Shown here one piece after another: positions 1-12,663 of a stretch of 64,000 bases of DNA (position 1 is its first letter; each line of letters opens with the position of its first letter). The stretch comes from Panagrolaimus kolymaensis (lineage: Eukaryota; Nematoda; Chromadorea; Rhabditida; Panagrolaimidae): positions 868,001 through 932,000 of the forward strand of contig JAJQJQ010000014.1 of the NCBI GenBank assembly GCA_028622995.1, read 5' to 3'. The notes below the pieces were generated by a model. The model was given only the letters and a program-made list of their open reading frames with translations, was not told where the DNA came from and ran no database searches. A program made the position numbers and the translations under genes.

Positions 1-19
1 GATAAATTTTTCATTGCAG

Positions 20-2262
20 AACTCTTTTTGATGAATCATCTGGTGTTGTATTTAATTTTATTGTTGGCATATTTATTTTACTTTTCTTAGCTACTATTAC
101 GGGTGATATTGTTAAATATGGAAAGTAAGTTATCGAAAACACACAAAAACTGCCGATGAAAACTTTATTGGATTTGCAATGAAGAATTAATTTTTTTGGA
201 TTTTTTATCAAAAGTTTATTGACGATTTTGATTCTTTGATTAAATTAAAAAAATAATAATTCATTTTTAGCCCATTGAATCATTTATGGCTAATTTTATG
301 GAATTTTAATCAATTGCCATTAACCATGGCTGTTTGGTCTGTGATGTTTGGATCAACCTTTTTAGTTTATGCTGGATTAAAATATTGGTCTTTAATTCCA
401 TCCAAATCCATCACTTTAGTTTCTGAAGCTCCATGGCTAACAATTTTAATTGGATATTTTATAACATTTTTTTATTTATCATTAAAATTTTTATTTAAAT
501 CTCATCTTAATCCTGCTTGCAGTTTTATAATTACATGTGAAAATGTATGCTTGTTTTGAGAATTAAGAATATTTTTTTCTGAGTTTTAAAATTTAAATAA
601 TTTTGTTTTATAGACTCGAATTGCAATGAAAGTTTATGCATTTGTTCGAGAAAACATTCCACGAGGAATTCAACAAAAACTTGCGATTAATGATGGAAGT
701 AAAAAAATTTTAATTGGTGAAGGAATTCAACATTGGCCCACTCCACAACAATATATTTATTTCTTTTTTTGCCCTTCATTTTTATATCGTGATAGTTATC
801 CTATGTAAGTATATTTATTTTATCCCTTTTTTTATCTTTGATTGAATGCAAAAAAAATATGCAAAAATAAGATTGAGCCTCCCCGCAAAAAGCTTGACAA
901 GTTTGTTCCTTGTAAACTTTAATTCTTGCTTTGTAATTGCGCAACGAGAAAAAAAAATTGGAAGCTTGTTTTTATCGTAAAAAAGAATGCCATTTTTATT
1001 TTAAAAAATAAAGAAAAAACTTATAACTTAGTATCTTACCGTGAAAAGGCCCGTAAATATGTTTTAGTCACAATGGCCTCACAAATATTGGTTTTATAAT
1101 TTGTAAATTTTTTAAATCTAATTTTATTATTTTTTGCAGGACTGAAACTCGTTCATGGAATTTGGTGGCTAAACATTTGGCTCAAGCTTTAGGATGCATT
1201 TATTTTGTGAATCTTGTATTTATTCAATTTATTTATCCCCAATTTGAACCTATAAATTATAATAAAGTTTCTGTTGGTGAATTGGTTTATTCTATTTTCC
1301 CTGCAATTATTCCTGGTGGATTTTGTTTATTAATGCTTTTTTATGGCCTTCTTCATTGTTGGTTAAATATGTTTTCAGAAGCCATGTATTTTGGTGATCG
1401 ACTTTTTTATGCTGTAAGAAAAACCATTTTTTTTTTCAAATATTAAAAAATGTCGTTGCTAAATTTTTTTTTCTAAAATTAAACTTAATTTTAACTTTCA
1501 TTTTTGAGCTTTGACTCGCCAATATTTTTTATGTGAAAATACCATTACTTAATTTTGTCGCTATTTTTTGCCCCAAAATTAATCAAACAATAATTTTAAA
1601 TAAATTTGTCGTTTTGTAGAATTGGTGGTCATCTCGAAATATGGCTGAATATTATCGAAATTGGAATCTTGTCGTTCATGAATGGCTTTATGCTTATGTT
1701 TATAAAGATTTAGCCATGGTTAGCTTTTTTATTTTTACGGCTTTAATAAACCTTTGTCATGCCCATTTTTAATTGCTCAATTTTCAAATCGACTTAATTT
1801 TTAGTTAATCGGTGGCAAAAAAGGCTTGAAAACCGCTCAAGTCGCTGTATTCTTTTTATCTGCTTTTTTTCATGAATATTGGTTTGGAGTTTCATTAAGA
1901 ATTTTTTATCCAATTATGTTTGTACTTTATTTTATTTTTGGAGGTAATAATTTCTCCTAAAATTAAAAAAAAAATGAGTTTTTCTTTAGGAATCTTTTTC
2001 TTTGTTTCTCGATTAATTACTGTTCCATATGCATGGAATATTTCGCTATGGTTTAATTTACTTATTGGTTTGTCACTTTTACATATTTATTTTTTTTGAA
2101 CAGCAAAAAAATTATGGAGATTAAAAACAAATCTTTTCTTTTTTAGGTACGGGTATGTTTGTTTCATGTTATGCAACGGAATGGTATGCAAGGCAAAGAT
2201 GTGAAACATATTATAATAATCAATTTATGGATGTTTTAATGCCTCGTCTTTGGACTTGTTAA
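20..2262 (+). CDS. Sterol O-acyltransferase-like MBOAT enzyme, copy A1 (5' end outside window)
   Basis: Exons seen: 20-124, 271-544, 614-804, 1140-1413, 1620-1718, 1805-1943, 1990-2067 and 2147-2262 (TAA), all with GT..AG introns and matching phases, giving about 424 residues. The sequence follows animal SOAT/ACAT: SFVRENVPR-like [39 protein letters not shown], the catalytic-His segment [10 protein letters not shown], and a C-terminus [10 protein letters not shown]...PRLWTC. SOAT enzymes esterify sterols with fatty acyl-CoA in the ER membrane; this product is strongly hydrophobic as expected. The family motif FYxDWWN reads FYANWWS across the exon joint at 1413/1620, so substrate or activity may differ. 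Earlier exons lie left of position 1. DGAT1 is the closest alternative, but the YYRNWN...HEWLY and C-terminal blocks fit SOAT better. Confidence 0.88.
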
Positions 2263-3524
2263 AGAAATTTATTTAATTTTCGGAAAATAAATTTTGTGTG
2301 AATAAAAATAATTATTTTGATATAAAAAAATGTGCCGTACATTTTGAAGTTAATAATAATTACATATTTTCTTTTTGCTACCCGATTGCTTGCTTGCATA
2401 TGTAAAAGGAAGTAATTATTTTTCTTGGAAAAATAAACAGATAAATAAGTTTTTTTGAAATTTGCTGAATTATTTTTGTAATTTGTGTGAATTTTTTTTT
2501 CAAAATAGCTAGCTACCTTTCCAAAAAGTTGAAAAATAAATTTATAGGTTGCTGCACTTTTATCCATATTATTTGAGCAAAGACTATAAAAGTTCATAAA
2601 ATCATTTTCTTTATAATTCAAGTAAAAAAGTTTCAAACATAAAAGAACAAACTAAACTTTATTTTTTCTCAGTAAAAAATCCCTTTTATTTGTTTTATGA
2701 AATTACAAACCCTGTCTATGCCAAATAACAATGGTTTAGTTATTAAATAAAATGAAAAAGAGTAAAGCAAAATACAAATTATTTTCATATTAAATAAAGG
2801 CATAATAATTTATAAACACACCACGGCATAAAATGATTTGTCGTGTCATTTTATAAAATAATAAAGCCTAGTTAGGTGCAAAAAAAAGCGTTCTATCTTG
2901 ATACAAAACTTTGAAAATAAAGTAAAGAATTTCTGTTCCTTGTTTCCATTAATCTCGTATAAAAAAATAAAAACAAAGTTCGTGGAAACTTTCTTTAGGA
3001 TTTTTTTTGATGTTTAACCAAAGCTACAAACAAAATTAATCACACAGCAATCCAATGCAAATTTATTTATTTACTAACAAATTTATTTTGTGATTTTAGG
3101 AATTTGTAAAGTAGGAAAAAATCAACAAGAAAAACAAGGAAAAAACAATTACAGGAATTCATTAACCCATTATGTCTTTTCTGAGTTCTTTGGACTAAAG
3201 TAAATTTAAAGGAAGAAACTTTAACAAAAAAAATAAATAATTCCCACGTGAACATTCAAATTTTTTACGAAACCTTTTTCCAGAAAATGACGCCTTGTAG
3301 CTCAAAGAAAAGCCCACAGAAATATGTATGGGTGTTGTTACGTCCACTTTTTTTTTTAAAAGAAACTGAATGGTCTTGGTTTTCTTTAATAATAAACTTT
3401 TTTTTATGTGAAAATTATAATTAATAATTTTTTTATAGTATAAAATAATTTAAAAAAAAAACACACGCATAAAAGGAAAATAAAATTTTATAATAAACCT
3501 TCAATTTTTGACCCACCTCGGCAA
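2263..3524. other. AT-rich A1-B1 spacer, no gene seen
   Basis: No spliceable coding sequence was found on either strand. The right part (about 3,060-3,524) is closely repeated at 21,118-21,581 before B2, so it probably carries the receptor promoter. The left part is more diverged from its counterpart, with small indels, as expected for unconstrained spacer. Confidence 0.6.
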
Positions 3525-4841
3525 ATGGCTACGGTAAACAACTCTTCAGCAGCAACTTTAATGGAATCAATATTTGAAATTTCTAAATATTTTACTCATA
3601 CTTTTGCATGCTCTTGTCGAGCGTTAGAAACTTTATTAGTTATTTTTATAACAGCTCAATATTTTAAAGATAATTCTAAATTTCGTTCAGCATATTTTTT
3701 AATTTTAAATATTGGTTATGTAACTGATTTAGTTATGTTCGCACATTGGTTATGGCCAATGGATCAAATTACATATTTATTTACCATTATATTTCATGAA
3801 TGGCATAATACATATTTTTTGAGCATTTGGAATGCAGCTTTATGTTGTAATCGATGCACAGCTTTAGCCTTTCCATTAAAACATGAAAAAGTTAGTTTTT
3901 GTTTGTTTTTATTAAATAAAAAAATCATGAAAAGCTAAACTATGGCGTCTTGCAAATAAAATGAAAAAAAGAATTCCATTCGCTTGAGTAATAAAAAGAT
4001 ATTAGACTTTTTATTTTTTATTTGAAATGAGGCTTTAAAAATATGTAAATTTTACAGATAAAATTCCCAACTCAAAGTTTTAGCTAAAAAAATGGTTTCA
4101 AATTGTTAAAATTAAAAAAAAAGTTTTCTCGAAACTAAAGCATTAAATTATCAAAACGACCTATTCGAAAATCATAATTTTTTCCTGCTAACTTTTTAAT
4201 TCATATTTTGTTTTCCTTTATTTCCAAAAAAAATCAAAATTAAAGAATAACTTTTTATTTGTTTATTTTTTCAGATTTGGACCTTTAAAACTATGTGTTT
4301 CATTGTTCCATTAATGATATTTTTTCCATTCATAATAGATGGATATGAACTTTTTCTTATTGAATGCAACATAAAAGATTTAATTTCCACTTGTGTATCT
4401 TTTAGAATTTCATATTATTTTAAAGCTACAATCGTTAATGTAATCGTAAATATTTTTGGTATTCTTTTTATTATTTTTTCCATGTATAAATCCAGTAAAC
4501 TCAAGTACCACACGATGCAAGATAAAATTGAAAGGCGTTTAATTTATCAAGCAATATTTTCATCAATTTTTCAATTAATTTATTTTTTATTAAATGGAAT
4601 TTCAACCTTTATTTCATCGGATATTAAAACCCTTTATCTTGTGGGTTATTTTTCACAAATTATTTATCATTTTCATCATTATGCGGTAATGATCACACAT
4701 TTTATTTTTAGTCCCATATTTAAAATAGCATTCTTTAATTTTTATCATATTTCATTTTTACTTAAAAATAAAAATGCGACCAAAGTTGTTATTATTCCTT
4801 CAAGGGTTCAAACTATTTCATCTCGATTACCCACTGTTTGA
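3525..4841 (+). CDS. Serpentine chemoreceptor, Srg/Srv-like, copy B1
   Basis: Two exons, 3525-3890 and 4275-4841, join in phase 0 to give 310 residues. The intron is 384 nt with a GTTAGT donor and TTTTTTCAG acceptor. The protein has about seven hydrophobic segments. The motif NRCTALAFPLKHEKIW after the third segment corresponds to the NRFTA.VFPL..EKIW block of the nematode Srg superfamily. Such receptors sit in sensory cilia and couple to G proteins; ligand unknown. The start ATG follows an A-rich leader with no upstream in-frame exon. The gene converges on C1, about 700 bp away. Family placement among Srg, Srv and Srxa is from memory of motifs and is less certain than the receptor call. Confidence 0.85.
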
Positions 4842-5542
4842 ATGAATTGTTCGAAATTCATTTTCTTGTTTGTTTGTTAATTTTTTGATTGAATAAAAAA
4901 ATAAAATAGTTATCTTTATTAAAAAATGCAATAAAACATAACCTTTATTGACACTTAAAAAATATTATTTTGTTGTTTACAAATAATTCAAAACAAATAC
5001 GAAAAAATATTACCGAACCAAACTACAGAAAAGCTGTTTGCTTTTATTAAATGGTTAAAATCCTCAATTATCAATCAAAGCCGCGAATTGTTGGTATATT
5101 AAAAGTTGTTAGTATTCTTTATTGTCACTGATTGCTAATCACTTTGCTAAAAAAATATCACATGAATCAATTAAAAGAAAGAAATTTGACTCGTCTTTCA
5201 AGTACAAAATTTTTGAGAAAAAAAACATGAAAAAAGCTTTAGAATCTCATCGAACAGAAACATCTAGGAAAGCCTGCTTGAATTGAGAGAATCTTCGACG
5301 AATTTTTCTTTCTTAAAAGTTAATACACTAAAACACGCTAAGAATAAATGAAAACAAAAACTTTGATTTGCTTGCCGCATTTAAACATATGTACATGCAT
5401 ACCGAAATTCCACTCCTTTTGTTTTGATGACTACTAAAAAATCTTTGAAAAATCATAGACAAAAAAGTTTGTGTAAAAACATTTATTATTCAAAACATAA
5501 AATACAATAAATAAAATAATTACAAAGTTGCTCTAATTTCCT
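4842..5542. other. Convergent spacer between B1 and C1
   Basis: This AT-rich spacer holds the shared 3' ends of the two convergent genes. AATAAA signals lie just after B1 (about 4,893) and, on the minus strand, below the C1 stop (near 5,500-5,520). Copies lie at 14,117-14,678, 23,250-23,951 and 28,236-29,717 (the last interrupted by an LTR). I see no gene. Confidence 0.6.
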
Positions 5543-7752
5543 TCAATGTTGTTTCTTCTTCTTCGTTTTCTTATTTGACTTTGATTTTGACTTCGGCTTT
5601 TCGATCCCCACTTCCTTGCTTTGCATCGGTGTTTCTTTTGCTTCTTTCTTTGAATTTGACTTTGATCTTTTCTCTTCGGAAGCGTTTGGTGATGAATTTG
5701 TTTGAACAAGTTTAGTATCGTCGAAACACTTCGGTTCAATTTGATATGCAGCTTCAATCGAGTTTGCAGGATAACCAAAAGCATGTCGTTCTTTAACACT
5801 TGATTCACGTCGCCAAAATGGAAGTTCACGGCTAAAAAGAAGAGAAAATTATTTGTAGCTATAGTTAATCCCAAAACATACCGCATAATTGCAAGTGCGC
5901 GTCGACGAGATTCATCAGGTTGATTGAGTGAGAAAGCCACGACGAGAAGCAAAGCCATAGAATATTTGGGAAGATGTTCTTCATCACCAGGAACCAGATG
6001 ACCATATTCGAGAGCGAAACATGTAAACTTGATATACTCTGGAGTATCATGATGTTGAAGGAACTTTTGAACATTTGATGTTATATGTGTGATATCTCCA
6101 TTTTTATCAAGTTTCAGACCATGTATTTTCAATTCATCGATCGATTTCTTCCTGAAACATAAACCAATATTAGAGAACATTGAATCAAAAGAACATACAC
6201 AAGACCATTGATGGTAACAAAGACATCACCAATGAAGTTGTAAAGGAGCGAAACTTCGACGCTGAGAATGTTCTTCTTTGGATCAGGTTTATAGCACCTA
6301 CAAATTGAATCAAAATGAGAAATGAAAACAAAAATGATGAAACTTTACTTTGACATTTTCTCGATCATTTCTTTTGCATTTGCACCAAGGAGACCGTTTC
6401 TTTTCATGGAATCATAATGTGCACCAAAGGATCGCTTCATGTTGAATGAACGTTGAGATTCCACGCTATCTCTGTATCGACCACGAAATCTTGAACCAGA
6501 ACTTCTTGATTTTGCTGATCCCATTTGGAGCGCCCATGCCCTTGATTGCTTCTTGATATTTATTGAAGTTTGAGGTTCAACGACGATATGTTCTTTTGAT
6601 TCGATCACAGGAGTAGCAGGAGAAAGTTGAGGAGGTTCTTCAGTAACTTCAGTGGCAACAGTAGGTTGTTCCTTCTTCAGCTTTGCTTCAGGCTGCTTTG
6701 GTTGTTCTAACTTTGGCATTGATTCTGGCTGCTTTGGTTGTTCTTTCTTTGGTTGAGGACGAGCTTCGTTTTTCTTCTTTGGAGTTTTTGCTTTTGGAAC
6801 TTCGAGCTTCTTTGTTTCTTCAACTACAGCATCTACTTTCTCTTCTGGTTGAACTATTACATTCTCTTCTTCTTTTTGTTTAACTTCATCACCAATAGTT
6901 ATACCAGTTAAAGGAAGGTTGTTTAGTTCTTGCCTTTTCTTTTTAAGCGATCTTTTCCTATAGACAAAGCTGAAAATGGTTGTTTTAGTTAATGCTATAA
7001 AATAATAAACAAGCTTACACAACGATGCAAATGATGACAATGATAACGAAGAACGAAACAATTATCCACATCCACCATGTTCTTGATTCACCTTTTGCTT
7101 CTGTGGTAATTGTAACAGCTTTGGAAGTTGATGATGAAGTCGTTGTCGATGATGGTGGAACATACAGCTTAGCATTCAGGATTGTGATAGGACATGATTC
7201 CGAAACTTGATGAACTTCAATTGTGATTCGACTTTCTTTATCAACAACAGGATCACAGCTACCAGCAAAATAACCACAATATGATGCTTGAGGATATTCC
7301 ATTTGAATAGAAGAACATGTTTTGAGTTCAGTTTTATCAACGGGTACACCAGCCAATTCAAGTTTGATGATATCAGCTACAATTTGCATTCCACAAAAGT
7401 TAGGTTTAGATGGACAAAGTTTTAATGCCGCCGATGATGATTTTGAAGATGAAGAATTGTAACAAAACAAAACACTTAAAATATTATCAATTATAAGTAT
7501 TTTTAAATTTAAAACCCTAATAACTTACTTTCCAGTACATTTGTGTAAATCAACATCAAAATCCAACTTCCCATTTGTAAGAACAAGTTGAGAAATTCCA
7601 GGAGACATTATTCTTACTCCACCATTGGCTGTTTCTTCGAAGACAAGATGAACATCAGAGACAAGTTCATTGTTGACATTTCTTAAAGTTGAAACATGTC
7701 CAGAATTTACAGCAACGAAGAAGATGAGAAAGAGGAGCGACGAAACGAGCAT
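5543..7752 (-). CDS. Uncharacterised single-pass membrane protein, copy C1
   Basis: Six exons on the minus strand: 7752-7529, 7474-7019, 6969-6349, 6297-6199, 6151-5882 and 5831-5543, giving 652 residues. Order: signal peptide (about 1-18), an ectodomain of about 170 residues with seven or eight Cys, a Ser/Thr-rich stalk, one membrane span (about 205-228, WWMWIIVSFF...) and a stop-transfer RKRSLKKK. Next come a Lys/Pro/Gln/Glu-rich region with KKEQPKQPE-like repeats, a Ser/Arg-rich stretch (SAKSRSSGSRFRGRYR) and a predicted helical domain with PEYIKFTCFALEYGHLVPGD. A Lys-rich tail ends KKKKQH. I do not recognise the family. The 50-nt last intron changes frame, so an uninterrupted reading across it is wrong. 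C1 has the most divergent ectodomain of the five, while its 3' half is almost identical to C4. Confidence 0.85.
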
Positions 7753-8155
7753 TCTTTTTTTCTGTCGACGACTGCAAGCAACAGTTTAAAAAAGGGAAGA
7801 ATGAAAGATTTATGAGCATCACTAATTGCTTATATCGAATTTTGATGGGTGCAAGGAATATGTTAAAATTTGCATAAACGAAAAAAAGTTTTGAAAAATG
7901 GGTTTTTACGTTTTTATTTTTCTCCTTCAAAAACAAAAAATTAAAACACGCTAATAATAAATGAAAACAAAAACTTTGATTTGCTTGCCGCATTTAAACA
8001 TATGTACATGCATACCGAGGTTCCACTCCTTTTGTTTTGATAACTACTAAAAAATCTTTGAAAAAACATAAACAAAAAAGTTTGTGCAAAAACATTTATT
8101 ATTCAAAACATAAAATACAATAAATAAAATAATTACAAAGTTGCTCTAATTTCCT
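7753..8155. other. C1-C2 spacer containing a deletion joint
   Basis: The right side of C1 is its usual upstream region (CTGTCGACGACTGCAAGC and on) up to about 7,943. It then changes abruptly into the downstream flank of a C gene (TAAAACACGCTAA..., equivalent to about 5,330). The A and B genes normally found between two C genes are missing here. C1's promoter is therefore cut to about 190 bp. Confidence 0.75.
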
Positions 8156-10401
8156 TCAATGTTGTTTCTTCTTCTTCGTTTTCTTCTTTGACTTTGATTT
8201 TGACTTTGGTTTTTCGATCACCACTTCTTTGCTTTGCATCGGTGTTTTTTTTGCTTCTTTAATTGAATTTGATCTTTTCTCTTCAGAAGCATTGGGTGAT
8301 GAATTCGTTTTAACAAGTTTTGTATCGTCGAAACATTTCGGTTCAATTTGATATGCAGCTTCAATCGAGTTTGCAGGATATCCAAAAGCATGTCGTTCTT
8401 TAACACTTGATTCACGTCGCCAAAATGGAAGTTCACGGCTAAAAAGAAGAGAAAATTATTTGTAGCTATAGTCAATCCCAAAACATACCGCATAATTGCA
8501 AGTGCGCGTCGACGAGATTCATCAGGTTGATTGAGTGAGAAAGCCACGACCAGAAGCAAAGCCATAGAATATTTGGGAAGATGTTCTTCATCACCAGGAA
8601 CCAGATGACCATATTCGAGAGCGAAACATGTAAACTTGATATACTCTGGAGTATCATGATGTTGAAGGAACTTTTGAACATTTGATGTTATATGTGTGAT
8701 ATCTCCATTTTTATCAAGTTTCAGACCATGTATTTTCAATTCATCGATCGATTTCTTCCTGAAACATAAACCAATATTAGAGAACATTGAATCAAAAGAA
8801 CATACACAAGACCATTGATGGTAACAAAGACATCACCAATGAAGTTGTAAAGGAGCGAAACTTCGACGCTGAGAATGTTCTTCTTTGGATCAGGTTTATA
8901 GCACCTAAAAATAAAACAAATGAGAAATTCAAACTAAAATAATGAAACCTTACTTTGACATTTTCTCGATCATTTCTTTTGCATTTTCACCAAGGAGACC
9001 GTTTCTTTTCATTGAATCATAATGTGAACCAAAGGATTGCTTCATGTTGAATGAACGTTGCGATTCCACACTATCTCTGTATCGACCACGAAACCTTGAA
9101 CCAGAACTTCTTGATTTTGCTGATCCCATTTGGAGCGCCCATGGCCTTGATTGCTTCTTGATATTCTTTAAAGTTAGAGGTTCAACGACGATAGGTTCTT
9201 TTGATTCAAACACAGGAGTAGCAGGAAGAAGTTGCGGAGGTTGTTCAGACTCTTCAGTAGCAATAGTTGGTTGTTCTTTCTTTGGAAGTGATTTTGGCTG
9301 CTTCGGTTGTTCCTTTTTCGGCTTTGCTTCAGGCTGCTTCGGTTGTTCTAACTTTGACTTTGATTCAGGCTGCTTTGGTTGGTCAATCTTTGGTGGAGGA
9401 GGAGCTTCTTTTTTCTTCTTTGGAGTTTTTGCTTTTGGAACATTGAGCTTCTTTGGTTCTTCAACTTTTACAGCTTCTTTCTTTTCTGGTTGAACTTTTG
9501 CATTTTCTTCTTGGTGTTGTTTAACTTCATCACCAATAGTTATACCAGTTAAAGGAAGGTTGTTTAGTTCTTCTCTCTTCTTTTTGAGCGATCTTTTTCT
9601 ATAGACGAAGCTGAAAATGTTTGTTTTAGTTAATGGCATAAAAAATAAACAAGCTTACACAACGATGCAAATGATGACGATGATAACGAAGACTGAAACA
9701 ATCGCCCATATCCACCATGTACTCGATTCACCAGTTGCCTCTGTGGTGATAATTGTAACAGCTTTTGAAGTTGATGATGAAGTCGATGTCGATGATGGAG
9801 GAACATAAACTTTAGCATTGAGGATTGTGATAGGACATTTTGCTGAAACACGACGAACTTCAATTGTGATTCTATTTTCTTTATCAACAGCAGGTTCACA
9901 GCCCATATCTTCATTTCCACAATAAAATGTTTTGGGAAACTCCATTTGAATAGTAGAAGAACATGGTGCTTTAAAGAAACTTCTAGGAATACCACGGTCT
10001 ACAACTTGAAGTTCATTTTCATCAGCATTGAGTAGAAATCCACAAAAGTTTGATTGAGGTTCACAAAGTTTTGATGCTTTTTGATATGTTTTAGTTGAAG
10101 AAGAACCATAACAAACAAGAACGCTAAAAATTAAGACAAAGGGTAATCATTTATTGAAACAAAAAAATTTAACTTACTATCCACGACAGCCAACTAAATC
10201 AACTTCAAAATCCAAACGTCCATTTGTAAGAACAAGTTGAGCAGTTCCAGGAGACATTATTCTTACTCCACCATTGGCTGTTTCTTCGAAGACAAGATGA
10301 ACATCAGAGACAAGTTCATTGTTGACATTTCTTAAAGTTGAAACATGTCCAGAATTTACAGCAACGAAGAAGATGAGAAAGAGGAGCGACGAAACGAGCA
10401 T
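8156..10401 (-). CDS. Uncharacterised single-pass membrane protein, copy C2
   Basis: Exons: 10401-10178, 10123-9659, 9610-8954, 8904-8806, 8758-8489 and 8438-8156, giving 665 residues. The layout matches C1: signal peptide, Cys-bearing ectodomain, Ser/Thr stalk, membrane span, charged repeats, helical domain and Lys-rich tail. The repeat region has one extra 12-residue KKEQPKQPKS-like unit compared with C1. Exon 1 is nearly identical to C1, whereas the ectodomain and repeat exon are nearly identical to C3. This patchwork suggests gene conversion or unequal crossing-over. The upstream flank is intact for about 190 bp and is then cut by foreign DNA at 10,592. Confidence 0.85.
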
Positions 10402-10637
10402 TCTTTTTTTCTGTCGACGACTGCAAGCAACAGTTTAAAAAAGGGAAGAATGAAAGATTTATGAGCATCACTAATTGCTTATATCGAATTTTGATGGGTG
10501 CAAGGAATATGTTAAAATTTGCATAAATGCAAAAAAGCGTCATTAATTTGATTGCAAAATAAAAAGTTTAGATAGAAAAATGGGTTCCGTTCAGGGATGG
10601 TCGGAATTCCGTTTCCGCGGAATTCCGGGTGTTTTTC

Positions 10638-10709
10638 TTTTCCGTTTCCGTTTCCGTTTCCGTTTCCGGAAAAATTATTTTAAATTTCCGTTTCCGTTTC
10701 CGTTTCCGG
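10638..10709. repeat. TTTCCG hexamer repeats
   Basis: Two blocks of the TTTCCG hexamer (about five and four units), separated by about 17 bases, lie just inside the left end of the hAT-like element. They are subterminal repeats of the kind hAT transposases can bind. They are not telomeric: nematode telomeres use TTAGGC. Confidence 0.8.
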
Positions 10710-10794
10710 CAAAAAAATGGCGGAAAAACGAGTTTTCTTGCCAGGATTTTTTGTTTGATTGTTGGCATATTATTAATTTTTTTCTTCCCACAAA

Positions 10795-11412
10795 AACATA
10801 CGCTGAAGAATATCGAAGATCATATCGGGCATGAAGATTTCAACAACGTTATCTTAGAGAATTTGAAAGCCCGTTTTGATAAATTTAAGGTGGATAAGTA
10901 AGTTTTTTTAAAATTAAAACAAAGTATAAACCATATTTTAGGAAGTATGTATTATCGACATTAATCGATCCAAGATTCAAAATGAAATGCTTCAAAAAAA
11001 GTTGTCTTGCAATTTACACGGAATGGATTTTGGAAGAAATTTGCGGAAACGATGTTATGGTGCCAGTAGAGAATGCTGAAGAAACAATAAAAGCTATGGA
11101 TGTTTCCGACATTTTTGATATTCTTGACGCATCAAATGAAAGCACGCCAGAACCTGTTGAAATTACTACGAGAAAAAATCTGATTAAAGCTGTGAGTTAA
11201 AACTAAATATTAAATATTGAGCTTATTTATATTTTTTAGGAGCTTACGAATTATTTACAAGAACCGTTAATTCAGAGAACTGATAAGCCATCTAGTTATT
11301 GGAAAACTAATGCATCACGTTTTCCCCATTTATGCATGATATATGTGAAGTATGGTACATGTCCTGCAACAAGTGCCGAAGTCGAACGAATATTCAGTCG
11401 AACTGGTAAAAG
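10795..11412 (+). pseudogene. hAT transposase C-terminal fragment
   Basis: Three exon-like segments (about 10795-10897, 10942-11191, 11240-11412) splice in frame. They encode LSTLIDPRFK and then YLQEPLIQ..., SYWKTN, FPHLCMIY and PATSAEVERIFSRTG, which is the hAT dimerisation domain. The BED zinc finger and most of the RNase-H-like catalytic core are absent. The coding sequence ends abruptly where it meets the helicase fragment. It cannot encode an active transposase. Confidence 0.8.
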
Positions 11413-12663
11413 TTGTCGAAAATCGCCACCAAAAATTAAAATTTTACCGCCAAATGGTTCTTGTACGTTTGTTAAATTCCGCAATAATCTATCCATTACT
11501 TCAAGTGCATATCGAGGAGCCATTGGTGTTTCATCCCAAATAAACACATCTGTTTCAATTAAAGCTTTTCCTTGTTTTGAACTTGCCGTTATAGAAGAAT
11601 TTGAATCGGCATATAATGGAACTGGTAATCCTAATGTCTTATGAACTGTTTTACCTTCGGGTAACAAAATTGCAGCAATACCGGTAAATGCCATCGTTTG
11701 TACTTTTTTTCCTTTTGCTCGCAATGTATGCCATAATGTCTTATATACGTATGTTTTTCCAGAACCTCCAGGGCCATCAAGATAAAAGCATTTTTGAGTT
11801 AGGTTATCTTCTGTCATTGCAGCTTCACAAACTTTGTCAACAATTATTTTTTGTGCTTTATTTAAAGTATTGTAACGTTGATCGGCAATTTGTTGGTCGA
11901 AAATAGGATCATAAATGTCATAATCCTCATCATAAATTACTTCCTGAATCATCATTGGAAAATCAGATAATGATTTATCTTCTCTCTCAAGCAACTTTTG
12001 GATTTCACGGTAGGCTTTATTAATTGCAGTAACTTCATCCATTGTCCTTGCAAAGTCTTCAGCCATATCACTTTTAAATTCTTCCCAAAGGTCTTGTGGT
12101 GCTAAAGGTTGACAATGGATTAAAAGTCTAACAAAAAGAGATCGCATTTGATATGGTAATAACGATAATCGAGCTTCATTTAACACTCTATTCCATTCTT
12201 TGTCATCTTCAATGAGGCCAAGTTCTAAACATGCTTCAGTAAAAGTTTGGCATACTTTTTCATCAACTTTTTTTAAATCTTCGAAACTTGTTGCACCTTT
12301 TACATGATTTAAAAGAATTCGCAAATGAAACAATTCTTGGTTGGTTGGAGAAACTGTGTACATCCTTCCGATAACGTTAAAGTTTGAGAGCCTTGTAGAC
12401 CAAATATGTTTGTTATCTACCTTTTTCCACGTGAAATATTCGGGTATTTGACTATAAAGCAATTCTTTGGCTTTTGAACCTTTTGCATTTAGCTCGAAAT
12501 ATTCCATTAACATGCTTTTCTTTTCCATTGCTTCGCGCAATCCATTTTCATCATTTGCATCTTCGAAAGATACCCTTTGTTCGCCAGAAAGATGAATGGG
12601 TAATCGGGTTATTGAATGGCTTTTATCATGCAGTCCATAATTTAAAATCCTCCATACTGCTCA
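11402..12663 (-). pseudogene. Helitron Pif1-like helicase fragment
   Basis: An open frame of about 420 codons on the minus strand. The N-terminal part reads AVWRILNYGLHDKSHSI..RLPIHL, the linker typical of Helitron Rep/helicase proteins. It is followed by Walker A GPGGSGKT (in FYLDGPGGSGKTYVYKTL), AFTGIAA, Walker B WDETPM and motif III GGDFRQLLP. The frame then runs into hAT sequence, so helicase motifs IV-VI are missing, as is the N-terminal HUH Rep domain. It starts just after a TGA near 12,664. Helitrons transpose by rolling circle; this piece alone cannot. The frame is uninterrupted, suggesting a fairly recent capture. Confidence 0.88.

Noticed and set aside
5533..6180. Continuous 215-codon frame with Arg-rich tail over the last exons of C1 (same in C3)
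   Set aside because: It reads through a 50-nt intron with good donor and acceptor; the spliced frame gives a consistent, conserved C-terminus (ELPFWRRESS...) in all five copies.
9044..9493. Cys/Phe/Gly-rich plus-strand frame of 149 codons (repeated at 15,573-16,022)
   Set aside because: It is the antisense reading of the Lys/Pro/Gln-rich repeat exon of C2 and C3; composition is explained by the complementary codons.
10638..10709. TTTCCG repeats considered as telomeric or as a coding RFRF repeat
   Set aside because: Nematode telomeres are TTAGGC; the repeats lie just inside a hAT-like end and have no supported gene.
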